Shown: positions 24,213-35,202 of the stretch, in pieces
Layout of the letters: each line of letters opens with the position of its first letter
Position numbering within the stretch: the stretch's first letter is position 1
Assembly: GCA_022494885.1 (NCBI GenBank)
Contig: JAGVSM010003550.1
Coordinates: 62,001-126,000, forward strand
Reading direction: 5' to 3'
Origin: Micrasema longulum
Taxonomy: Eukaryota; Arthropoda; Insecta; Trichoptera; Brachycentridae
DNA: 64,000 bases
Position numbers and translations under genes: made by a program
Notes under the pieces: model-generated
Seen by the model: only the letters and a program-made list of their open reading frames with translations
Database searches by the model: none
Told to the model about the DNA's origin: nothing

Positions 24213-25584
24213 ATTTCCCTTAACATAGATTATATGATCAAATCACATTATCTCTAGTGGTATTGCACCATTTTGTGTAGACATTTAGCAATCAATCTTT
24301 AATATCAACTTTATAATACATAATATTACTTTTATTATCTTAAATTTGCCTACTTTAGGGTAGAGAAAACATTTCCAACCTTTTTTAATAAATGCTTAAC
24401 ATATTAAACTGTGCTTTAGAAAGAGTACAAAATATTGATCTTAATAGAAAAGTAATATTAGTTTAATATGTAATTAAATTTTATCTTTCTTTATCAGATT
24501 CTTGAACATATTTATGAATGTATAATTATATTAAAATTCTTTGACCAATCACTAGAACATGGATATAGTAAAACTTCATAACCATTTTTAACTTCTAATA
24601 AAATACAAAATTAACTCAAATTTAAAAAAAATGTCTATTTGTATGTAACGAGTGAATGAATTTATATTAAAATTAACTTTTGTAAGCGTGTATGCAAATA
24701 GCAATAAATATTTTTATATAACGCACAAATTTAATATGTACCTTTTGCAATCCTTTAAGGAAAGCATTTTAATAATATTGCTTGTGCAACATTTATATTA
24801 AGGAAAAATATTGACACTTTTCTTGATTATGTGATAAAATTATTTATGTGAAACTTCTTTGTTTGACAAATCATTAAAATGTTAAGTGAAAGGATTGGTA
24901 CAATTTAGATTAAATCAAACAGATAACTTATTAGTCTCTTATTTTCTAATTATCTTTTATCGAGTTATACCGTTCTTAATGAAATATGCAATAAAAGCTA
25001 CAGAACTCATAAAAATAAAACATTATAATAGCTGTTTCCCTTTTTCCAATTTATCTCCTTTTTGTAAGTATTTTAGTATGCATTTATTTGTGTACAAAAT
25101 GCATACATACGTGAGAAGGTGACAGAGATGTTTAATTATAGGTATTTTCAACATTGTGGATGTTCAAATGGATGTCAAAATATGAGAAACTTTTCGTAAG
25201 AATTCAGTCTACCTACCTACATTGTTTATTAAACATATTTTTTTAGAAATTTTTCCCTCCAAAATTTTTGGAATAAACACAATATTGTGGAATTATTTAT
25301 ACAAATGACAACATAAGAATGGTTTGGGGCAGCAGGTAAAAATCTATAAAGTATGTAAAAAAATAAAGTATATGAACATTTATTATTCCATATTTTAAAA
25401 TGAAAATAAAGTAATATATTTTGCTACAACTTGAGTAATAACTGCGTGCTGCTAAATGATAAGTTTTTACATCACCGTGATTGTACAACAACGACAGATG
25501 TACGGAAAATGCGACATTGACTTCCTTTGATCTTGAAAAGGTTTTATAAATGCTTTATATTCCAGGTTTGAAAAAATATATATA
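24213..25584. other. vimar 3' UTR and downstream spacer
   Basis: Starts with the vimar 3' UTR. AATAAA occurs at 24387-24392, 24597-24602 and 24703-24708; any could be the polyadenylation signal. The frames at 24886-25122 (+) and 25297-25491 (-) are low-complexity and not supported as genes. Confidence 0.45.
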
Positions 25585-25586
25585 TA

Positions 25587-26786
25587 CAGGGAGCGGAAAA
25601 ATGATCTGACGGCTTTTTCGCTGTACTGTTTCGCTGTACTGTAGCTGTGAGCTAGTTGGTGCTGGGGGGTAGTGGGGATAGGTGCGTTTCAGAGCCCGCG
25701 CGTGAACATTTTTAGTTTTTAATAGCCATGGAACAGTAGTCGGCCGAGCACCGTATGTTTGTTGTCGAGGCGTTTTTCAAAAGTGGCGATTCCTGCGTTG
25801 CTGTTCAACGGCAGTTCCGTAAGCGTTTTGATGTGGGTCCAAGAGGAAGAGTCCGAACTCATAGCACAATTATGCATGAGTCATTCCAGAGCTACCGGTT
25901 CTACGGAAAAACGGAAGTCGACAGGCCATCCAAGGTCAGCCCAGACGCCAGAGAATATCGATCGAGTAAGAAAAACTGTAGAAGCCAGTCCTCGGCGGCC
26001 AGCCCGTAAACAAGCTGCTGCATTGCGCATGTCGGACCGCTTGGTAAGAAGAATATTGCGTTTCGATCTGCATTTCCACCCATAGAAAAGTGCTACTGTC
26101 CAGCAGTTAATGCCTAGTGACTATGCAGTTTGGAAATCATTTGCAGAACAAATGATTGATTTGATTACTGATGAAAAAAATTCACGATGAGCGACAAGGC
26201 ACATAGAGAACTTTCGTTATTGGTCGGCCACTAATTCTGAAGAACAGTATAGTCCTAAGGTTACTGTGTGGTGGGGTGTAACGAAAAGTTGTGTTATTGA
26301 GCCATACTTCTTTGAAGAGGGTGTTCGAACCGTTACGGTTAATTTTTCAATGTTATCTGTTGATGTTGCAAAACTTCCTGATCCCTGAACTTCCGAGAAA
26401 TCGTTTAGAGAGCTGGAGGATGGGGCAACTGCCTATACAGCCAATGCGGTGATGGACTTTTAAGAAGCAAAATTCGTGGTTGAGTCATTTCGCGTTTTGG
26501 ATACATATATGGCCAGCTCGCTCCCCTGACCGCAGCAGTTGTGATTTTTTCTTGCGGGGGTTCCTTAATGTGAAAATGTTCACAAACAAACCCCGCACAC
26601 TGGACGAACTGAAAAAAGCCATAAGCCAAGAAATCGCCTACCTGTCTCCTGCTATGTTAAAGAAGGAACCTATTTGACAGCTTCAGTGCAAGACTGGAAG
26701 AATGCTTGATCAAAGAAGGATATAATTTAAATTTTTGAGTTGTTTTTAACTTAAAACTGTCAGATCATTTTGTAGTTCGCTCCCTG
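25587..26786 (+). mobile_element. Tc1/mariner-superfamily transposon, 1200 bp, inactive copy
   Basis: Exact ends: TA target duplication at 25585-25586 and 26787-26788; terminal inverted repeats begin CAGGGAGCG and extend imperfectly through ATGATCTGAC. The transposase starts at ATG 25728 but hits TAG at codon 4. The frame then runs from 25755 as an N-terminal helix-turn-helix (FVVEAFFKSGDSCVAVQRQF), shifts by one base near 25880, and continues as STEKRKSTG ... ASPRRPARKQAAALRMSDR. Further on, YWSATN, PYFFEEG, DGATAYTA (second catalytic region, 26419) and WPARSPD-x-SSCDFF (third) are legible. The segment with the first catalytic Asp is deleted near 26180. Both ends survive, so it could still be moved in trans. 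Confidence 0.85.
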
Positions 26787-26788
26787 TA

Positions 26789-28009
26789 TAACTAGCCCAT
26801 CTATCAAATTAAATACTTTTGTATTTTTCAAGTTGTGAAATTAAGTGTCAAAAAAAAATTATGCCGCTCTCATGTAATGCGTCGTTGTTCTACGATCACG
26901 AGGACATGTATATTTTTGAGGAAAATTATAATTTAATATTAACTATTTCAATAGGAGGGGCTAATGTAGAACATAAATTTAAAAATCATGAAATTAACCA
27001 TCAATCTATCAAATCTATCGCATGTTGCACGTTGGCATTGGTTAGAGCACTAGATTTCGCCCTTTTTTAGTTTTTGGTCAAATTATTCAAAATGATTATA
27101 ATAAAGTGTTAGACACCGAAAAGTACCTATGTAAAGTATGAGACAGATGTCGCTGAAAGCAGAGTATTAGATATTTTTACCCACAAAAAACGACTCATTG
27201 CCATAAAACCCATTACTAATATTATTCTTAGTTTGTTTTTAAACTTAATAAGAAGATTTTATCGGAAGTAAATAACGTAACTTAATCTTCCTTTCTTGTG
27301 ATCTACAGTCCAGTGTAAAGCCCGTTTATACGGATCAAAGAACTGATTTATTTATTTTAAAAGAAACAAACAGTCGAAAAGGATATAGTAACATTTTAAA
27401 AAATACAGTTTAAAGACAGACCAGCAAAGTTTCTAAATAAGAATCGTACATATTATTAAATTGTGTTGCAACAAATGTGTATTTGTATGAGAGTAAGTGT
27501 AGATGTGTGTTTATGTGTATTAGTGTAGGAGTAAGTGTTCAGGTGTGTGTAAGTGTGAGCATCATTAAATAGTATGTGGGATCGTATCGCAGCCAGAAAT
27601 AAGGAGCCTTAATTTATTTTAAAATAAATTAAGGGGCATGTTAAATATATCTATAAATAAATAAAAGCATTATAGTTAGAGCAAGAACGATAGAGGAAAG
27701 ATATTATTAAAGAATTTATCTTGTAATACACGAATTATATACATTTAAAAACACGTCACAATTTTGATCAAAATTTTCACTCGGATTTGCGCGGGAATTA
27801 TAATAAGCAGGTACACTATGAATAAAACGAAAAAGGGCACCCAGATTCTAACAAGAATATGTTTAATTTCTGACCCAAAAATGTCATTTTTTTCTAATTT
27901 AGCATTGTGCATGCATTTAAAAAATAACAAAATTAGCTACAAAAATTCTAATTCAGATTTCTGACAACTTTTTGTTTAGTTTTCCGATCCGACCGTCCAG
28001 TGTCCAAAA
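26789..28009. other. intergenic, no supported gene
   Basis: Frames at 26861-27070 (+) and 27745-27964 (both strands) show no domain. GT-rich microsatellite-like sequence lies at 27475-27560. A perfect 28-bp palindrome at 27607-27634 is listed separately. Confidence 0.4.
27607..27634. repeat. perfect 28-bp palindrome
   Basis: CCTTAATTTATTTT followed directly by its exact reverse complement. It could be the fused ends of an excised or collapsed inverted-repeat element. Confidence 0.8.
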
Positions 28010-28200
28010 TCTGCGGTTTCCTAATAAAGCGGTGCCGTTATCTAGCGACCGTGTATGCTATGACTCGGTGAACGTAACAAGACGGCCGTCGTAACGGTGA
28101 CCAGAGATGTCAACTTTATTATTTTATAATTTGCTCAGTTTTTTCCACTTCTTCTTTTCTGGAGAGCAATCCCGTTATCTAGCGGCCGTGATCACCTACA
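28010..28200. repeat. family F foldback repeat, degraded copy
   Basis: Shares GCGGTGCC, TATCTAGCG and CGGTGACCAGAGA-type words with the better copy at 49621-49854, including the inverted relation of its two ends (GTTATCTAGCGACC and CCCGTTATCTAGCGGCC). Confidence 0.5.
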
Positions 28201-28290
28201 ACAGATTTTACTGACTTATTTTTATACTACTGAGACGTACCTATTGCGGCGGAGAATTGGAAATCCAGACAAACAAAACGTTATAAGATA

Positions 28291-28394
28291 ACGTATTTTT
28301 CGGACCATAAGATGCATTTTTTTGCTTTGAAAATTCAACCAAAAATTGGGGTGCGTCTTATGGTACGATGCGTCTTATCGTCCGCAAAATACGG
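28291..28394. repeat. short Tc1/mariner-type MITE, 104 bp
   Basis: TA on both sides (28289-28290, 28395-28396). Inverted ends around CGTATTTTTCGGACCATAAG on the left, complemented by CTTATCGTCCGCAAAATACG on the right. Internal copies of TGCGTCTTATGG. No coding. Confidence 0.7.
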
Positions 28395-28964
28395 TAATTT
28401 AAAGTATAGGAAGTCATCGGAAGTCGAAACCTATCGTTTGTAAGAGAATGAGATGCTTAAAAATCGTGTTACACAGTTTGCATTTCAAGATTTAGTGCAG
28501 ATTCCTAAATTTCCATGATTTTCTTGCAAAAGAGACGGGTACCTACGTCTCGAAACCGGTAGACATAAAAAGTCCGTAAGTGGTTATATACTAATATTTA
28601 CTCACATTAGTTAAAATTTCGTCATTTCTGAGTGTCCAAATTACGTTTGCACTCATGCACCACGAGAAAAAAAATTCTAAACTATTCGTACCGCTATGAC
28701 ACACTCAACGCTCTCTAGGATTCCAGCGCTATCAAGTTTGTACAGACGTTTTAATGACGTCATTTATCGTTAAAGTGTCCACTTGTGATAAAATCTCGAG
28801 GGAATGTCTCGAGATCGGTCTCAGGGTGTTGTCCATTTGAGATCACTTGCGGTCTCGAGATTGGTATGGGAGACTCGACACTGACTTTAGTCTCGAGATC
28901 GAGACAATTCCGTGTTGACTAGAGAGTCAACACGCAGTCTGCGGTGTGACTTGATCGCACGTAT

Positions 28965-30792
28965 ATGTGTTTTTTTTAAAATGGATTGTGCGAAAACAGA
29001 AAATAATAAAAAATAAGTTTTGGGTGAGGAAATGGGTAAATCGTCAAATTGACTTTGGAGCTGGTTCAACTCTCGTAAATGAGTTGCAGTTGGAAGATGA
29101 ACAGCAGTTTCAAAATTTTATTCGGATGTCTACAGTGGAGTTTGAACTGCTTTTAGATTTAGTAAAACATCATATTGTCAAGCACGATACAAAATTTTGT
29201 GATGCGATTCCTGTTCATGACAAATTAATTGGTCCCCCTTCGTTTTCTGGCTTCAGGTATGTTGAGTATGTGTATATTTATCTATATTGTTGAATTAATT
29301 TTGTTTTTCAAATATGCTTTACTCTTTCAGGGGATGCCTATAGTAGTTTGCAATACCTTTTCCGCATTCCACCTTGTGCAATTGGAAAAATAGTCATCGA
29401 AGTATGCCAAGCTATTTATGATAACTTAAAAAAAAAAAGTTAACGGTATCTGAAAACAAATATTGTTGAACAATTTATGAATTAATTTCTAAATAACTTT
29501 ATTTTTATTATGAAACTACATAAGTACAAACCTGAATAATTACATTTAATTATTTGAATAAGGATTTAATGAATTATACAAATCTTGGGTTGCCTGCTGA
29601 GTCTGTTATTGTTGGGACTCTCCACTTGGTGGTGGAGAAAAGTTATTTTTAGCGACAGTTCGTGAAGTCGCTGGAGTGGAGCAGGATGAAGTATTTGTAC
29701 TTGATGGGGAGGGCATTATACTTGACCAGTGGTTTATTTCGTCCATATCCGAAATATTTACTATCGCTTTACGAATCTCACTTTTCAATAGCCCTCTGTA
29801 ATAATCCGATTTTAAAGTTTTTAATTCCAACGCTACGTATTCTCCAAAGCGATCAAATTCGTCTCTCGGCTTTTTCATAATTTTAATGGCTTCCTTCAGA
29901 ATATTGTCATCATCTTGGGTTCGCGATTGTCTTTTGTTAGAGTTTTTTTTTTTACTTTCTTGTATTGGTGTTTGCTCATTCTGCAAACTTTTCGAGTTCT
30001 CCAGAGAATTATTCTGAAAAATTAAGAATGCAATTAATATCTATACTATGTCTTGTATGTTGCGGTAACAATAAACAGGCGGGACTGCCTGGACCAAAAT
30101 TCATATATTGTAAATGTAACTAATGAAAAGAATTGGTACAAAAGCAAAAATATAACTATAGGAAATAATAATACGTAGGTAAAATAGTTCAAATGTATTT
30201 AAAAATATTTTTATTTCAGTGTCCTTCAAGTGCAGAAGATTTGAATAAATATGCAAAATTGTAATTCCCACATTGCACTGGCGCTTTTGATGGCAAACAT
30301 ATTACAATGGTTGCTCCACAGTATTGTGGAAGCCTTTACTTCAACTATAAGAATACACACAGCATTGTTTTGATGGGAGTCGCAGATGCTAATTATAAAT
30401 TAATTTATATTGATGGTGTTTGCAATAATGGTAGAATTTCTGATGGAGGGGTGTTTAGTAAATTCAGAGTTTTCCGAAAACCAATCAATTTGGCACCTGA
30501 TAAAGTAAAAGATGTTACTCTGGCAATATGTACTGTATATAATAACTTTTTAATTTCTACATCAAATAATTATTTGTGCCCTGGTTCAGTTGATTTGGAA
30601 AATCCTATTACTAACGAAATTGTAAATGGTGAATGGCGAAATTATGCGCCACTAGAAGGAACGTTATTTCTACTCGAAAGGGGATGGCAGCGAAATTATT
30701 CAATCTTTCAAAAAGATGTGAGAGAAGAATTAAGAGAATATTTCATAACAACTGCTGGGGAGGTTCGATGGCAATACCAATTCATAATTTGA
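28965..30792 (+). pseudogene. Harbinger (HARBI1-like) transposase, broken
   Basis: Segments: about 28990-29250 (KFWVRKWVNRQ, NELQLEDEQQFQNFIRMS, LLLDLVKHHIVKHDT), 29331-29440 (GDAYSSLQYLFRIPPCAIGKIVIEVCQAIYDN, shown only in part), and 30219-30792. The last begins after an acceptor TTTATTTCAG and contains [13 protein letters not shown] (first catalytic Asp codon at 30289), [12 protein letters not shown], and GRISDGGVF (Asp codon at 30441). Damage: the ATG at 28980 runs into a stop before the main frame; the 29250/29331 junction does not keep frame; TAA at 30262-30264 falls just before FPHC; and GVF jumps directly to [10 protein letters not shown], deleting the part that carries the third acidic catalytic residue. 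It cannot encode an active enzyme. Confidence 0.82.
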
Positions 30793-31256
30793 ATTGAAGG
30801 TGTGTAAATGCAATGTAATAAAATTAATTTACTGACCATGTTTGACGTAGTTCTTGTTGGTGTGAAGCAGGGTACGATGAACTGCAACGCAGAGAAAAAC
30901 TTCCATTTACTATCATATCTGTCATCTGCACCACCACCACTCTTCAATTTTTTCATCTTCTGTAGTTCGTGTGAAACCTGAAAAGTTTTGAAAGCCCCGA
31001 TTCGAATTATAATAAGTTCAATTTGATCATAAATATACAATATATAGAATATGTATACCTGATTACGTAAGTTGTGTATTTTCCTTTGTACCTCGTTAAC
31101 ATCGCATTTAAAATTTCTCGCAAATTCTTTATACGCACTCATTTTTTTGTCACGATTCCTGTACAACTTGTGGTTAACATTCCATAAAAATTCCCTTTCC
31201 TCATAAAGATTTATTAATTGAAAAATTTCCTTATCTGGCCATTGTCGTACGCTCAT
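29606..31256 (-). CDS. MADF/BESS-type DNA-binding protein of the Harbinger element, intact
   Basis: Exons on the minus strand: 31256-31059, 30977-30837 and 30013-29606. Donors are GTATAC and GTCAGT; both acceptors end TTTTCAG. All junctions are phase 0, giving 248 residues without a stop. Residues 1-66 are a MADF (Myb/SANT-like) domain: [52 protein letters not shown]. Exon 2 ends the domain and adds [20 protein letters not shown]. Exon 3 holds a BESS-like region near residues 155-190 ([25 protein letters not shown]) and a Ser/Pro-rich tail. In PIF/Harbinger systems such proteins bind element DNA and bring transposase to the nucleus. The second intron contains the last transposase exon, while exon 3 lies in a transposase intron. 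Intactness next to a ruined transposase is notable; it may be chance, recent activity in trans, or host use. Confidence 0.82.
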
Positions 31257-31514
31257 TTTATCAGATTAATTACATCAGTTTAAACACAAAAGAATGCAAA
31301 AAGCGCAATGCGCTGTTTGAGAGTGCTCTCAGCTCTTCTGACGTTGACGGAAGACTGGAGACTAGATCTCGAGTGCAGGAATGAACATGTCCACTTGCGG
31401 CACGTGTAGTCTCGGCGACCAGTAACGACTTGTCTCCGAGAATGCTCTCAGGCCCATATACATTTGTGAGTCTGGTCTCGAGACTATTTTGTCTCAAGTG
31501 GACACTTACCCTTA

Positions 31515-32183
31515 GGCCCGTTTCACCCATGCAGCGCTTCCCATGCGATATAGCATAGCCGGTAAAATTGTATTTGTGTGTGTGAGAAGGAATGGGAGCT
31601 TTGGAACGATTCCTTTCCTAAAGTATCAAATCGAATATTCGAAAGTTGATTCGAAGTCACGAGATCAAGTTATATATATATATATATATCTATGTCATAA
31701 TATTATGTAGCACGCAAAGAAGGTATATAAATGATGAACAGCGTATTTTTTGTGCTATTTTATTACGATTATTGAAATAGGTGGGTCAATGCCGATTTGA
31801 CAGCCTGTTAAACTGATATTAAGGTAAAATTATTCAATAACAAATATATCCATATAAAATAATGAAAGTACTTCCTCCACACACTTAAAACCGTTTTAAA
31901 GGTGGTGGGTTTTCCTATCGGTTTCACTCATACAAATAAAATAATTTCACATATCGCTATCTTAATAGAATTTAACTCACTTTAATTTATTAATTTCACA
32001 GCCCATTTCACCGGGAGTTTGGCAAATTATATGGAGGGCCTTTGTCGTATGGCACACTCATCTTCCGGGTACTGTGGATTTTTACGACTCATGTGAAAAG
32101 ATGACACATATTGTATGCGTTTGTAGGATTTACCCGGAAAATTACCGGGCCGAGGGGATTGGCGCTGCATGTGTGAAAAGGCC
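31515..32183. mobile_element. Harbinger-type nonautonomous element, 669 bp
   Basis: TTA duplicated on both sides (31512-31514, 32184-32186). Inverted ends: GGCCCGTTTCACCCATGCAG on the left, complemented by CTGCATGTGTGAAAAGGCC on the right. No coding frame; the interior holds an (AT)n run at 31673-31689. It starts 9 bases after the Harbinger element ends, and its ends differ from that element's. Confidence 0.75.
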
Positions 32184-32302
32184 TTAGAAGACAACACCCC
32201 TCTCTTTTCAAATTTTATTTGCAGTCTAAAATAGTTTTGTACAAATTTTGTACGTACCTACCATAGTGTATTAAATATGCATATTAGTATGCTTTATTCT
32301 TC

Positions 32303-32903
32303 CAGTAGCTCAATCACAAATAACTATCGACGGGCTAATAAGCGACGTGATAACAATTTCCCGCCATGGTTGTTTATCGTATTTGCGATCACAGTGGAAC
32401 ATCCGTGAACACCTAATATTAAATGTCAAAATATTTACGTTTCGCGACGTATAATCCTGCTGCGCAATCACATATTTGAATATCACCGGTGTAAATATGG
32501 AAAATATTCCAAAACTGCTATTTTTATTTTTTTATTTATTATTTATCCTACTATTTACTGCATTTAGCCGGCGGCGGCGGTTGGCAAGCCAAATGTCAAG
32601 AAAAGCAGTCGCCATAGTAATTGTAATTTAATTTTCACTTTTTTGTATTAGATACTCCTTACTATTTAGGAAATGCAATATATTGTGTTCATTTTTATAG
32701 TAAACGCCGATTTGTCGTTAGTGAACTGTATTTATTTACGAGGAAAACAAAAAACAAACCGACACGAGCGTTGAATTAGAGATTACACACGCTTTGGCTT
32801 ATGACTGCGATAACTTAAGTATGTTCATTATTGTTCATTGTGATCTCTCAAATTTTTAGCATGTTTTTAAGCACGTCGGTAGTTATTTGTGATTGAGCTA
32901 CTG
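32303..32903. repeat. nonautonomous inverted-repeat element, 601 bp
   Basis: Ends CAGTAGCTCAATCACAAATA and its complement; arms of about 30 bases with one or two differences. The CAG start suggests hAT, but flanking 8-mers do not match, so class is open. The interior is noncoding, with a short GGC repeat near 32571. Confidence 0.65.
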
Positions 32904-32957
32904 ACTTGGATACTGCGTGTGCTACGATTTGTTGTACGTCTATGTAGCTCGATCAGC

Positions 32958-33198
32958 GGTGCTATTCTGAACCGCTCGCGCAGCCGTAGAAAACACTTTT
33001 ATCTCGTGTATTTTGTATGTAAATACTTGATATAAAAGTGTTTTCTACGGGGGCGAGAGCGTTTGAAATATCACCCCAGGGTTGGTATTCTGAACGGAAT
33101 TACGCGCGAAGAGATCGCTCTCTGTTAGCGTGTATTTAGTACGTAAAAACGAGTTAAACATGCGTTTTCTACGCGCGCTTTTGCGTTTAGAACCACCT
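32958..33198. repeat. two tandem palindromic MITE-like units
   Basis: Unit 1, 32958-33075, has arms of about 45 bases around CCGTAGAAAACACTTTTAT. Unit 2, 33080-33198, has a related but more diverged pair of ends (GGTTGGTATTCTG and the complement of AGAACCACC). The CG-rich arms stand out from the flanks. Confidence 0.6.
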
Positions 33199-33544
33199 TA
33201 AGATTGATTTGAGAAGTGTTTTGAAAATAACATTTTTACAAAATGTAAAATATGTTAAAAGTACATACCCACACTACGTATAAAATATAGATCAGGTAGG
33301 TTAGTGAAGTAATATAGGTAGAGAAAGTTAATGTCACACATTTTACGTAAAAAAAATATTGAATTCAATTTTATGGTTTCATGAAAACGTAACAAAATTC
33401 AACGGCTTTTGATATCCTCAACATAATACTATGAATAGAAGCGCTTTTGTATTTTATGGTCAGTTTTCACGACAAACATAACTTATAGTGTGCTATTTCT
33501 GTTTAAGTGTTATAACACATTTACCATGGAACAGCATATCTGTT

Positions 33545-33705
33545 GAACAAAATTCCTATGGACCTGCATTGGACATCGAGCGTAAAATCGATCATCTTGC
33601 CTTCATGCATGAAATGATCAAAATACGATGTACTGGAGTTTAAATGTAGTGATCTATTCCCTACTGGGTGTGGATATGGAAATGATAAAGATCATGAAAA
33701 CTGCC
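33545..33705 (+). mobile_element. SINE family A, strongly diverged body
   Basis: Retains GATCATCTTGCCTTCATG and ATGATCAAAATACG in family order. Head not recognisable. Confidence 0.45.
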
Positions 33706-34061
33706 GGTCATGTAGAATAATAACAAACTATCACGCCGTCAGGGGTAGGCAGAGAGGATAGAACGTCACACCACTCTACATTTGCAAAGGTATCAACTGA
33801 TATTGTTTGGTCTACTTTTATACATCTTCTCATGCACGCACGCAGAAAATAACCACGTACCTAAATTAGTGTGTTTACGTTATTTAATGCATAGTCTACT
33901 TTTGTTTTGGCGTCTGGTAGAGATAATTATTTTGTAAATTCTCCAATCGTCAGACTACACCGGCTCGGACACGAGTTTGAAGAAATTGATATGTTTTGTT
34001 TTCCATTGTTAGTTTTTTGAGTTTATTACTTGAATGCTGTAAAAATAAATCCAATTTTATT

Positions 34062-34224
34062 TTTTTTGCACCACAACAGGCCAATTACATGGGGGAATTA
34101 CATCACAGAACACCCATGCTTGAGAAAAATCCCATTTAATTTTTTGTGTCTTCACCGGAAATCGAACTCGGAACCTTCCGTGAATGAGTCAAGCGTCTTG
34201 ACCACTACACCACGGAGGCCGCCT
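34062..34224 (-). mobile_element. tRNA-derived SINE family B
   Basis: On the minus strand: TGGTGTAGTGG (A box) then GAGTTCGATTTCC (B box), followed by a body shared with 62332-62502 (TTCTGTGATGTAATTC-like). A different tRNA head and body from family A. Confidence 0.65.
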
Positions 34225-34349
34225 TTTTTCTATTTAACTTACCTAGACTCAAATAATACGTACTTAATTTTTTTGCCTAAAACTGTTATAATTTTTAAAA
34301 CACATTTAACTATGTACCTACCTAACTTCCTATACAGTATTTTATCTTT

Positions 34350-34602
34350 TATCATCATTCCCTTTCCGCACCTAATGGTGCATAGGGCACTGTATTGGTA
34401 CACTAATCGCTGCGTATCTTGATCATTTTTGTTACATGAAGGTTAGATGATCAGTTTTACGCTTCAGGCACTAGTCCAGGGACCATGAAATATTCTAGTG
34501 TAAAAATACGCTATTTTAAAAATAAATATTTCATATCAACCATGGGCGGGAATAGAACCCGAGACCTCTTGCTTGGTAGGCAAACGCGCTGACCGACAAT
34601 AT
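34350..34602 (-). mobile_element. SINE family A copy
   Basis: Complete body and most of the tRNA-like head on the minus strand; B box complement GGAATAGAACCCGAGACC. Followed at 34685-34862 by an A-rich stretch that may be the 3' end of another retroelement. Confidence 0.78.
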
Positions 34603-34944
34603 TATCTTCATAAGCGATTTTTTTATTTCCACAGTAAATTTACTTAAATTGATTTAAATTTACCATATTTATACGCAATAAACTTTTTAATAATTAAAAA
34701 AGGAATGGCCCACGCCCAGACGCTGAAGTCTTTGTGGGCATTTTTTCCAATTTATGTTATACCCTTATTTTAATATGTATTTTTCTAAATTGTATTTTTG
34801 TAATTATATTTCTATGTAAATAATATATGTATGGAAAAATAAACAAATAAAAAATAATAATACTAAATAACGTTTTTAGTTTGCTAATAATTTATATTGA
34901 AAAATATTATTGAGGAAGTCGAAGTTTCATATCAGGTACCAGTC

Positions 34945-35195
34945 CAGTTTCCCGATTACAATGGGAAGTTAAAATTTATCTTCAATTTTATCTACAAAGT
35001 AAAATGAAGTTTTCTGTATGAAAATCAGATTATGCATCCATTTTTTTCTTCTAAACATGTTCAATTATAGGTTACCGACGAAGATACTTTAAATGTTCTT
35101 GAAAATATTCTTATTTTCGTACATAAATAACGGTTTTTTTTTAAAGACAGTCGAAGACGGTCGAAGATTAACTTCCCATTGCAATAGGAGCCATG
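34945..35195. repeat. inverted-repeat element family D, short copy, 250 bp
   Basis: Begins CGATTACAATGGGAAGTTAA and ends with its near complement (TTAACTTCCCATTGCAATAG). Subterminal CTTC/GAAGA words are also inverted. Directly abuts the next element. Confidence 0.7.
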
Positions 35196-35202
35196 GTCAT
35201 TA

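Larger units (their letters stand above)
28774..31506. mobile_element. PIF/Harbinger DNA transposon, about 2.73 kb
   Basis: Inverted ends AGTGTCCACTTG at 28774-28785 and CAAGTGGACACT at 31495-31506, with further paired CTCGAGA words inside. Flanking triplets are TAA (28771-28773) and TAC (31507-31509), one mismatch from the usual Harbinger triplet duplication. It carries the two genes usual for the superfamily, a DDE_Tnp_4 transposase (+) and an accessory MADF/Myb-like protein (-), arranged convergently and overlapping. Confidence 0.82.

Noticed and set aside
31670..31690. (AT)n as a regulatory TATA region
   Set aside because: It is a simple microsatellite inside a nonautonomous transposon with no gene downstream.
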